Below, in pieces: positions 24,971-33,950 of a DNA stretch of 64,000 nucleotides. Under the pieces are notes generated by a model. It did not search any database and was not told where the DNA came from. It saw nothing but the letters and a program-made list of their open reading frames with translations. Source of the stretch: Sipunculus nudus. Lineage: Eukaryota; Annelida; Sipuncula; Golfingiida; Sipunculidae. Location: assembly GCA_026874595.1 (NCBI GenBank), contig CM049314.1, positions 66,511,300-66,575,299 on the forward strand, written 5' to 3'. Made by a program: the position numbers and the translations under genes. How positions within the stretch are numbered: the first letter of the stretch is position 1; each line of letters begins with the position of its first letter.

Positions 24971-26331
24971 AAATATTAATGATTTTGAAACTGTATGATG
25001 AAGCTTGACCTAAATGAACGACGTTTTGAAGATGGCATAACCAATCTTATTGAGCGGGTAAAATTATTCAAAATAGACATATATATATATACGATATGTA
25101 GTTATTATTAAAATAAATAGTTAAATTTTGTATGAGTTTCTAATAAAAGTGAGCCGATTCACAGATCTTTTACAAAATATTTAATATCTGGCCAACCGGT
25201 TGGTTTTAACTTAAAGTTCTGATGGAGATATGTGTTTGATTGAGACCCACTGTTTTAATGATTTGATCCAATGCAGACTTTTTCTAAAAACAACTTTGGA
25301 CTCTAAGAAAGTCTTAAGATACAAGTTGTCAAACAACTTTGTTTGCTCCGTAGATCACGGAATATAGGGCTTGGTAACCATTGGAGAATACATCATGACT
25401 AGCCTGCAATGTGAAGTTAGATGTTTCCAGGTCTAACGGTTACAAGGTTTGCCTTGTTAATGGACAGACTTCCGGTTAGACGATACGGACGGATGTGCGG
25501 AGGGACTGAATGACTACGGGCAAAGATCAATCATTATAACACAGCATAACTGATTTTTTTTTAAAGTATAATATTCCTCATATCATATAAAAAAACATGA
25601 TATAATAGTAACACAAACTTTTCAATGGAAGAACCTCATATGTATTTATAAAATCTCACTTCTACCTGCCGAAAAAAAGTTATGAGTCGATACACTAACT
25701 AAAGTGGTCCTGGAAAAGTCACGGTATTTAGGTGTATACCGTAAAGATTTATATGACACGAAATTATGTATACCGCAAACATAGTAAAACTGCACACGTT
25801 GACGGCAATTTGGCTCCAAGAAATTGCTTGATGCAAGAATAAATAGGCTGAGCATTACTGGCGGCGTGTCGTCCCTGGGAACCATCCTGGCGTTGGGTTA
25901 GAGGATACATATCGACTATATGTCACATTTGTTCCTTTTAGAGGGTAAACAATACTTATTGAAAAAAAGAAACGCCAAACGCACCAAACGACCGAGGGAA
26001 AAAGTGCCAATGCTCAAATCAAATTAACCAACCGCGGAAAAATATGGCTTGTTAAGAGAAGACGGCAGAAAAAGCATCAGGGCTGAGTATTTTTTTTAAC
26101 GATTCCTCCCTGGCTCCAGGTTTTGTAGGGCCGATTGGCTTTGATCATCTTTTCGGATGTCATGAGCCAGTCAATGTCAATTCATGCTGATGGCTTAATC
26201 GTTTGTGCAAGGACCGCGTTACTGCTGAAGCCAGGGATTTTCTACCGAAACTTAAGTTTCATTTAATACTTTGGAAAAAAGTTTAGGAATTATCTTCCTT
26301 ATTTGACAGACAGATATTTGAATAAAATATT

Positions 26332-26333
<2 letters not shown>
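24971..26333. other. Non-coding stretch, nothing recognised
   Basis: No supported exon or repeat copy is seen. Confidence 0.4.

Positions 26334-26377
<44 letters not shown>
26334..26377. repeat. (AT)n microsatellite
   Basis: Uninterrupted AT run. Confidence 0.97.
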
Positions 26378-26379
<2 letters not shown>

Positions 26380-26679
26380 CTTCACTCCTGACAAAGTTCA
26401 AGGACTTCAGACCACCAGGTACACCAGCAGCGAATTACAAAGAAACATAGCGGCAAACCGTAAAACAGACATACACACCGTCTGACACGCAGACCCACAC
26501 GAAAGCACATTAGCAGACACACAAATAGACATATAGTTAGACTAAAAAAGACATGCAAAAAGGTCAAGCAGACGTTTTCCAAATTTTATTATATTATCAT
26601 ATAATAAACGCAGATTTTTTTATTAACTGAACCCTATTCCTGGTGGAAAAACTTTTTTTTTCTGTTTATTTTGCCACCA

Positions 26680-26985
26680 AAAAAATAGGTTTTGTGATTT
26701 GTACAAAAACTTTTGGCACATCTATGAGCCCTTTTACTCGACAGTGACGGTAAATAAAGGGAAATCCCCTGTGACAAAAATTTTTAGATCCCATCAAAAG
26801 CTTAGTATTTCTCACACTGTGTGTCCCTAAAACTTCAGAGAAGAATAAAAAACAACATGTATTGCTAATTCATCTCTAAAATTTGCCTGTGGCGTCACTC
26901 TTTGCACCAGCCAATCACATCTGGGTCAGTCTCTGTTTTGGATGAAATCCTCTAAGGAAAATCATGACCATTCTATTAGGTTTAC
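26680..26985 (+). repeat. Interspersed repeat K, copy 2
   Basis: Homologous to 10940-11310, with the same boxes in the same order. Confidence 0.5.
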
Positions 26986-27625
26986 CTTACCTTCAGTCAT
27001 ATGAATACATTGTTACATATTGATAAAATAAAACTCTATTTTACTTCTTTATTGCCGCTAAATAAAAACGAGCCGGTTATGACGTCACAGCAGACGACAC
27101 TTTATTTTGGGTGTGGTGGAATAGGTTAGAATAGAGGCGTGGCTCTGCAGGGTCAGGAGTATCTGAATAACTCGGCTGGCCTTTGTCGATCCGGCCTCAG
27201 ATGTTTGTCTGGCCCAATGATTCTCCTAAAAATATGGTATCTTTCACGGGAAATCCACCGCTTGCCAATTATACTGACTCGACAAAGAAAAGATCACAGT
27301 TTCACAAAAAAAATACATTGATTTGCCATAATAATGTTTATAGTATGGGCTTGATATGTTACTGAACATCAAACGTGGCCAGGTTCCGACTGTAATTTAA
27401 CTTTTAAAGTTCTGTTTTTCACAGAAGATGTATGCACTTGGGGAGAAGGGGTGGGGTGTTCCTGGCGTGAACATTATCCTCGTGCAGTTCAAATCAGTCT
27501 ACTTCGGAGTTATTTCTTGAATCAGTGTTGTCTTATAGCGTTAAAGGTAGAATATGTGAGGAATGGCAGTACCTGTCCATAAAATACATTGTTTTACTCT
27601 TATACAGCGCACAATAGATATCCGT
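26986..27625. other. Non-coding stretch
   Basis: TGACGTCACAG at 27080. Nothing else is supported. Confidence 0.4.
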
Positions 27626-27933
27626 GGTGTCAATTTATCTTTAAGGGGGGTGGGGGGGGGGGGGGGGGGGGTGGGGTTGACTCGGAGTAGGAAGGTAATT
27701 TTTTTAATAAACATTTTCATAGTTAACTCAGAAATAGAACCAAAGACTGTAACTCTAACTATTTATATATTCATTTCCAATATATAAATACTATTCTCTT
27801 AAAAGTAGGGAGAGGATTACAATAACCACCCCACCCCCTTCTTCTAAAATCTAAAAAGTGTGTGTGTGTGTTGTGGGGGGGGGGGAGTATATACCCTACC
27901 ATAGCACCCCCCCCCCCCCAGTATTGAGGCCCC
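27626..27933 (+). mobile_element. Element E, copy 2
   Basis: Bounded by inverted ends GGTGTCAATTTATC (left) and a degenerate right end GTATTGAGGCCCC. The interior has the family order: G-rich tract, 'GACTCGGAGTAGG', 'AGTTAACTCAGAAATAGAACC', then 'AGGGAGAGGATTAC'. The long poly-G runs are typical of the copy. Confidence 0.65.
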
Positions 27934-28615
27934 TGACAGGTGTGCAGTCTACCTGGTCTTGAAATTGCCAACGGATTCGGTCGAGGTGTTCCAAATGTAC
28001 TGAATAAAGATTATATTGATTTGTAATATAATGAGATACAATCGAATCAGCTCAGCTGAAAATATTGTATGCCAGAAATCTGGCTTATTGGTTTTGCTTT
28101 AGACTAGAGTACAGTCGCTTTTCTTTGATTTACTGTATTGTATGTCAACGTATTCGCTAAATTTAACCAGATATTTAGAGATAATAATTATTTAATAGAC
28201 AGATCTGTCGACTCTATTCAAGAACGTTCAATGATGAGTACCCGGCGGCCTTCAAACGCTATTATATGCTGTTATAATAACATATATTCCCGCCTACATA
28301 AATATGTTGTATTGCATCCATTCAAAAGACAGATTGATACAAACACGAAGATTTGGAAGGTTTTTTTTTAAAGATGATTATACTTTTTGACATTTTCTTT
28401 TGTGTTTTGATTTGGAAAAAAATATTGCTCTCTGATAAATGTGATCTGGTAAAATTTGATGTTTGTATGATAAATATTTTCCAAATGTAATTCTTATATT
28501 ACAATGAAGGATACACAATATTAGTAATATTTAAATTACGCCGAAACGTCCCAATGATGTAGGTTTACTAAATGTAGCAGCAGGTAGCAACATTAGAATC
28601 AATATTATGGAAGAT
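27934..28615. other. Non-coding stretch, nothing recognised
   Basis: The open frame at 28138-28371 has no recognised family. Confidence 0.4.
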
Positions 28616-28619
28616 ACAT

Positions 28620-28775
28620 TGTTACGGGGTGACATAAAAGCGGACCGAACTGTCTCGTCAGTGAAGCCTGCTTTTCTAGCGAAGCGGTTGGTACGCCGGA
28701 CTCGTGCGCTACCGACATGGGTTCGAATCCCGGATCGGCCCAATGTTTTCCGCTGAAAATTTTGTCTTTGTAACA
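28620..28775 (+). repeat. 5' LTR of the TRIM
   Basis: 156 bp, TGTTAC...GTAACA. A box TAGCGAAGCGGTTGG at 28677-28691, B box GGGTTCGAATCCC at 28719-28731. About 87 percent identical to the 3' LTR by eye (roughly 20 differences and one indel), with the two boxes unchanged. Confidence 0.82.
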
Positions 28776-28778
28776 AAA

Positions 28779-28796
28779 TGGGGGCTCGTCCGGGAT
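28779..28796 (+). promoter_or_regulatory. Primer binding site, tRNA-Pro type
   Basis: TGGGGGCTCGTCCGGGAT is the classic 18-nt complement of the 3' end of tRNA-Pro used by many LTR elements. It is placed 3 nt after the LTR, as expected. Confidence 0.85.
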
Positions 28797-28883
28797 GACG
28801 TTCAACTTTGTAGCCCAGGGAATAAACTCACCAAAGTGTGACTCCTGAGATAATTAATCTTGTTCTGATAGCAGAACGCTTTT

Positions 28884-28892
28884 AAGAGGGGG
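28884..28892 (+). promoter_or_regulatory. Polypurine tract of the TRIM
   Basis: AAGAGGGGG lies immediately 5' of the 3' LTR (2 nt gap), where plus-strand priming would occur. Confidence 0.7.
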
Positions 28893-28894
28893 TG

Positions 28895-29051
28895 TGTTAC
28901 GGGGTGCACATAAAATCGGACCGAAGTGTCTGGCTAGTGAAGCTTGCTTTTCTAGCGAAGCGGTTGGTACGCCGGACTTGTGCGCCAGCGACAAGGGTTC
29001 GAATCCCGGAACAGCCTAATGTTTTTCCCTGTAAGATTTGTCTTCGTAACA
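28895..29051 (+). repeat. 3' LTR of the TRIM
   Basis: 157 bp with the same TGTTAC...GTAACA ends. A box at 28953-28967 and B box at 28995-29007, both identical to those of the 5' LTR. Confidence 0.82.
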
Positions 29052-29138
29052 ACATTGACATTACTTTATTCCTATATTCAATCCTTATTATTGACCTTCT
29101 AATTTGTCGTATTTTACAGGTGATGCTCTGATGAGACA

Positions 29139-30450
29139 ATGGTCCCCCAGAGGTCGCTAGTAATCGGGCTACTGCTGCTGCTCTCTACGCATGCGCTTTT
29201 TGCGTTCGTGGTACACAAACGCTCTGTATATGACAGGGACCGTGCCCGCGGCGAGTTAAGAGAGGCATTGAAATTAATAGAGAGGCAAAGAAGGCGCCTG
29301 GAAGATCCAAGGCAATATAATCCGTCAACAGAGCAACAGTATTGGTGGCCACAAGGTGAAGGTCAAAGTGACCTTGCTGAGATTGATGTCTTACCTCCGT
29401 TGCCATCGTTACCGTTAGAGGATGAGGAACGTGGTAGTGAAGATGGATACCTGGAAAACGCAGTCGGTCCAGAGGAAACTGGATATGACTTATCATACGG
29501 TGGTGATGAACCAGAAACAGCGGCAGAACCTTTCAGGTCATACCAAGTACCTGCTGATATGCGGGAGCTAGAAAATATCTTAGAACCTTCTAACGAGGAG
29601 AAAAGATCAGTTAAAAGGAACAGCAAGAAAAGAGAAAGTATGGTTAATGACGATGATAAAAGAGAATTCGATCCAACAGATTCCAGGGATAAAAAGACCA
29701 GTGGAAATAAAGTAGAGGAATTAGACCCAGCTCTTGTTAAGAAACTCATCGCCGAGGCGGATCGGCTGGAAGCGGAGAAGATAAATGATTATACCGCTCA
29801 GGAAGACAGAACGACTACGGTCAGTCCGGAGGAGATGCAAGACCTGCTGAGTGATGGAGAAGAGGAAGAAGATGAAAAGGAGGAAAAGGAGAAGAAAAGT
29901 GATGTTGCGGAAGAAGATGGGACTTCAGCAGTTATGCAAGTTCCAAGCAGGTCTTCGCAACTGATTTCGACCAAAAGGAAGCGTTCTGGGATAGCTCCCG
30001 TCTTCAGCGCAAGAACACCTGAAGACGAAATTGCTGCTTTGAGGAAGCTTGTTATACTGGAAGATGAGGAGAACACTAAACTCGCAAATGCGCTCAACAT
30101 GGCCACCCTCGGTCAGCTTGGGAAAACAGATGCCTATATCCCAGAGGAGATAGGGTATCTTCAACAAGCGATAGGTAATGAGGTTAAGTTGCAAAAAGCG
30201 CTAGCCAAGTACGGCTTCAAATCTTCAGACGAGGAGGAAGAAGAAACACTGCCGGTTGGACCAAGTGACGTCACAGCTAGGAAGCGGACCGAGACCCAAG
30301 AGGATAACGCTGATGAACAAACAGAGGCTGAGAAATTTTTAAGTTATCTTCTCAAGCACGGGAACGAGGCTGAATCTCCTGAAGAGGAGGAAGAACAAGG
30401 AACGTGGTACAATGGACCAGCAGAAGAGGAAGTCGACGAACCAAATAATG
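29139..30450 (+). CDS. Gene 1 exon A: secreted acidic prohormone-like precursor, residues 1-437
   Basis: The exon begins at an acceptor (TATTTTACAG, exon from 29120). An in-frame TGA at 29121 precedes ATG 29139, so this start is secure. Residues 1-22 form a signal peptide (hydrophobic LVIGLLLLL). Basic cleavage-type sites follow at K27R28, R51-R53, K155R156, K159R160, K163-R165, K174R175, K279-R282 (KRKR, furin-like) and R381-R383, separated by Glu/Asp-rich spacers, for example EEEE near 241 and 366-369. A more conserved-looking helical block spans 294-360 (PEDEIAAL ... ALAKYGF). The donor is AATG|GTAAGT at 30451, phase 1. The whole protein, joined over five exons, is 620 residues with a 10-Cys C-terminal domain. 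I infer a neuroendocrine regulated-secretion precursor, similar in style to granins or insect 'prohormone' proteins. The exact family is not identified. Intron 1 is 11.4 kb. Confidence 0.9.
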
Positions 30451-30794
30451 GTAAGTAAACTCTTGTATACATTGCTAAGAATACATGAAACGTATACATT
30501 CTTATGGGCAATCATTGTTGTCCTTGTATGAATATGAGAGACAGTCAGGCAAATATTGTTAATATAAAAAGAACAACAAAAATCTTACCCGTAAAACAAG
30601 GAGCTTTTTAGATCTGCTAATAATGAGCAATAGTTTCCATTCGCTCATTGTTCCCTATGGTCAAGATAGCTAAGGTTTTGCGAACTCAGTACATAATTAA
30701 TCTTATGGTACATTTAGTCTTTGTAGATAACTAAATGGTGAGATAAAAATAGTAAAAAAATAAACCATCGCGAAGATGCGAAACCTACAACAAC
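30451..30794. other. Start of intron 1, nothing recognised
   Basis: AT-rich intron sequence after the GTAAGT donor. Confidence 0.5.
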
Positions 30795-30978
30795 ATTAAT
30801 CTGCAAGCTGTAGGTTAAGACGGTACATGCGCCCCCTGCTGACAAACAGAAAAAAACATGTAACTGAGGTGTTTGGATGCATATGAGAGGTCAATAGATT
30901 CGTCTGACTTACCACCAGATATCCTTGTTGAAAATATTTGGAATATTTTGACAACCCCCCCCCTCCCCCGCCATCCAG

Positions 30979-31739
30979 TGGCGTCAATTTATCATCCAGG
31001 GTGGTGGAGGTATGACTCGTAGACACACATACAAACGCCTAATTATGTATATTTTTAGCGTCAGTATGACACATTTCAAATGTATTAGCGTCTGTATGAC
31101 ACATTTCAAATATATATATACTTGATCACATTTCAAATATATTACAATTAAGTATATGATTTTACCAAATAAGGTATAAGGCCAAAATAAAATAAAGGTA
31201 TGGTTCTCAGGCACTTTTTTTTCAAAAATCAATGCGGGCGGGCGGTTTTTTTTAATCTTTTGGTATGTTTCGATAAAAATGTCAAAAGATAAGGGAAAAG
31301 CATGATAATAACAGATTTCTCCAGCTAAACAAGTAAAAGCACTACATAACAAAGGAAGGTGTATGATTATATCTTCTTGAAAGAAATGTCCGAGCGGCTG
31401 CAGCTCAAATTGGTAAGTTTCTATTGGAAATCAAAATAAATATTTTTAATGCGGGGGTTTAAAATTGATGCGGGCGGTGCCTGAGAACCATACCTTTTAT
31501 TTTTGTGGCCTAATGTTTAAAGTATTAGCTAGTGTTAAACCAGGTTTCCGTATCATATTTCATAGTAAACTCATAAATGGAACCAAAATCTTCAATTCAA
31601 TTTATTGATATATTTCATTTGAAACATATAAATATTATTATCTAAATAGTGGGGAGAGGGGATTACATTGCCATCCCCCCTTGCCAAAAAGTGTGGGGAG
31701 GGCGATATATACCTCTCCCTCCCCTGATATTGACACCTC
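30979..31739 (+). mobile_element. Element E, copy 3, containing MITE D
   Basis: Ends GTGGCGTCAATTTATC and GATATTGACACC are inverted repeats of each other. The interior matches copy 1 ('ATGACTCG', 'AGTAAACTCA', 'GGAACCAAAA', 'GGGATTACATTGCCATCCCC'). It is split by MITE D at 31180-31510. It sits inside repeat C copy 4. Confidence 0.75.
31180..31510 (+). mobile_element. MITE D (PIF/Harbinger-like), copy 1
   Basis: 331 bp with terminal inverted repeats starting GGCC. The inner part GGTATGGTTCTCAGGCAC is present at both ends in inverted orientation. Flanked by the 3-bp duplication TAA. TWA target duplications are the hallmark of PIF/Harbinger transposons. There is no transposase. Both LTR-free ends and the duplication are visible directly. 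Confidence 0.8.
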
Positions 31740-31843
31740 TGCCCCCATTTGTTATAAAAACGTTGATATCAACAAAACGAACAGTCTTGGTACCATGAGA
31801 TCGGCGTTTCTGTCCTATATTTTAGGAAAGGGTCAAGGGATTA

Positions 31844-32143
31844 GGCCAAAAAAATAAAAGGTATTGTTCTCAGGCACAGCCCGCGTCAATTTAAACTCCC
31901 CGCATCAAACATTTTTATTTTTAATTTCATCTTTCAAGAAAATAAAATAATAAAATTTTTATACAATTTCCTATGTCATGTATCTGTTTAGCAAAAATCC
32001 CTGTTATTTTCGTGCTTTTCCCTAGATCATTTGAAATTTTTATCTAAACATACAAAAAAAAGTAAAATAAAATACCGCCCGCACGCAGTGATTTAAAAAA
32101 AAAGTGCCTGAGAACCATACCTGTTTATTTTTTTTTTTTTGCC
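31844..32143 (-). mobile_element. MITE D, copy 2
   Basis: 300 bp. TIRs 'GGCCAAAAAAATAAAAGG...CTCAGGCAC' and 'GTGCCTGAGAACCATACC...GCC', with target duplication TTA on both sides. The interior shares 'TTTAGCAAAAA' and 'CGTGCTTTTCCCTA' with copy 3, suggesting the same orientation as that copy and opposite to copy 1. Confidence 0.8.
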
Positions 32144-32190
32144 TTATCTTTGTTTTTAGATGTCAGATATCGGAATAGTCCCCTTTAATA

Positions 32191-33136
32191 TATATGTCTA
32201 AGTGACCTCAGAAAAACTGGAGGCGTACAACTTGAGTTTTACAAAAATGACGCTAAGCCCCGAACTCATAGCTTTAAAAAATATTTATATTCCAATTTTT
32301 CCAACAAGATTTGTTTTTCTCATTTTTTCCTGTTCCACTCATAAATTTGTTTAAATCTGCACATTTCAAAGTGCGGCAACAGATTGCGATTTGCGGAAAA
32401 TTTCATAAATGTCACGTGGTCGCGCTGTAGTGGATCAAATCCATTTCTTTGCATGTTTAGATTTCGCATTCCGCATACCGTAGGAAAATGAATGATGAAT
32501 GGAAAATTCCCAAAATATAATCTTTCTGCGTAATTTCACATACTGTATTCCGTGTACCAACTGACCGCAGTTTAAAAATGTTATAAATCTTGGGCAGTAA
32601 TTGCTCTTCAGATAATTTATTGCTATACTTCAGTGAGGTACGAGAGCGGGCGGCTTTATCACGAACAATTAGGACTATTTTATGGATTTATTGATAAAAC
32701 AGAAGAAAGTAGCTCTCAATCGGACGAAGTGGATAAGGGGTACACAGATTTCATCGTAACATTACAACCGGGCTCTGAGAACGGTTGTACTTGGGATGCA
32801 ACAAGGCTAAATTTGTATAAATTTGTATGACATATTAATAATATTAATTTTCTGCAGCTTTCATATAAAAAAACCATGGAGGGAATGTTTTGACCAAAAT
32901 TCGCTTTTGTTTTTTTGTCAATAAGTATGTATTAGATTGACTAAGAAATCACGCAATGTCCTATTTTCGCTTCAGAGCTTGTGTATACTATCTCATTAAA
33001 TTAAAAAATGGGTTCTTCAGACACGCACTTGGCGTGGTTCAGCGTGTAGCGTCCAGACAGCAAAGAGTCCGTCACAAAAGTTTGTGTTCGGTATAGACGC
33101 AGTAAACAGAGACAGAGAGCACAGTATACTTCGTTA
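32191..33136. other. Intron 1, nothing recognised
   Basis: No exon is supported. The short frame at 32633-32830 lacks a recognised family. Confidence 0.4.
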
Positions 33137-33490
33137 GGCCAAATTTTTTTTATTGATTTTCAATAGAAACTTATCAATTTTGAGCTCCGGCCGCTCGGAC
33201 ATTTCTTTCAAGGAGATAAAATAATACAATTTTGATAAGATTTCCTTTGTTATGTAATGCTTTTACCTGTTTAGCAAAAACAAAATCTTTTATTTTTATG
33301 CTTTTCCCTAATGTTTATCTTTCAAGAATATAAATAATATCATTTATGTACAGCTTTTATCTGTCTAACAAAAGATTTATTTTCATGCTTTTCCCTGATC
33401 ATATGACCTTTTTACAAAAAAAGGTTAAACAAAAATCGCCTGCCCGCACTGATTCTGAAAAAAAGTGCCTGAGAACCAAACCAAATAAGA
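33137..33490 (-). mobile_element. MITE D, copy 3 (decayed)
   Basis: Begins TTA|GGCCAAA and ends near 'AGTGCCTGAGAACCAAACC'. It carries the interior 'GAGCTCCGGCCGCTCGGACA', the reverse complement of the equivalent part of copy 1, and the 'ATGCTTTTCCCT' motif twice. The right-hand duplication cannot be recognised. Confidence 0.65.
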
Positions 33491-33577
33491 TCACTACATT
33501 TAATTATCTGAGATTTGTTTGCGGTTTTCATTGCTATTGAGTGATCGTAATGTGATTCATACGCATATGCTTTATGT

Positions 33578-33950
33578 AATCACTCCAAAAGAATATGTGT
33601 ACCATTTCTGGCTGCATACGCATACGTACTGTACACATATATGGAATATATAGTCTAGCATTTCATCTATACGTAAGTGGTAGGTACCCGTATGCAGTAC
33701 GCGTTCGCTTGTGATTCCTTTAATAGGAGTGCGGTACGTATGCACCAAAATTGGGCCTATAGTATGGAGTTGCAGGAGTGCTGCATACGCAAACGTGATG
33801 CAAATGCACACATATATAAATATACGTATACGTATAACATACGCATATAGTAAATCACTCCAAAAGAAAAAAAATATGTCCAATTACTAGCTGCATACGC
33901 ATACGTCACGCATACATACCCCTTACGTATTGCATGCGCATATATGGAAT
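33578..33950. repeat. Pair of direct repeats in a GCATACGCATACG-rich patch
   Basis: 'AATCACTCCAAAAGAA...GCTGCATACGCATACGT...ATATATGGAAT' occurs at 33579-33637 and again at 33855-33948. Alternating 'ATACGTAT/GCATACG' sequence lies between them. Confidence 0.75.

Larger units (their letters stand above)
28616..29055 (+). mobile_element. Miniature LTR retrotransposon (TRIM) with tRNA-like LTRs
   Basis: A 432-bp element (28620-29051) flanked by a 4-bp target duplication ACAT (28616-28619 and 29052-29055). Two direct LTRs start TGTTAC and end GTAACA. Three bases after LTR 1 comes a perfect tRNA-Pro-type primer binding site, and a polypurine tract sits against LTR 2. The internal part is only 119 bp and has no coding capacity, so it must have used enzymes from elsewhere. 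Each LTR contains an intact tRNA-like A box and B box. It lies in the 5'-UTR intron of gene 1, ending 68 bp before the exon. The alternative is two tandem tRNA-SINEs, but that would not explain the TG..CA ends, the PBS, the polypurine tract and the target duplication together. Confidence 0.82.
30795..32190 (+). mobile_element. Repeat C, copy 4, interrupted by two insertions
   Basis: Family boxes appear in order but split. 'GCTGACAAACAGAAAAAAACATG' type sequence to 'TTGACAACCCCC' lies left of element E (30979-31739). 'TTGTTATAAAAACGTTGAT' to 'AGGAAAGGGTCAAGGGA' lies between E and MITE D copy 2 (31844-32143). 'GTCAGATATCGGAATAGTCC' plus CCTTTAA closes it. Confidence 0.7.

Noticed and set aside
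28640-29020. Two tRNA genes at 28660-28740 and 28937-29016
   Set aside because: Arms do not pair well outside the T arm, and both sit inside the LTRs of one element.
28616-29055. Remnant of a coding retrovirus or endogenous virus
   Set aside because: The space between the LTRs is only 119 bp and has no coding sequence. Nothing nearby resembles gag, pol or env.
29185-30194. Several Ser-rich minus-strand frames opposite gene 1 exon A
   Set aside because: They are antisense shadows of the acidic coding exon.
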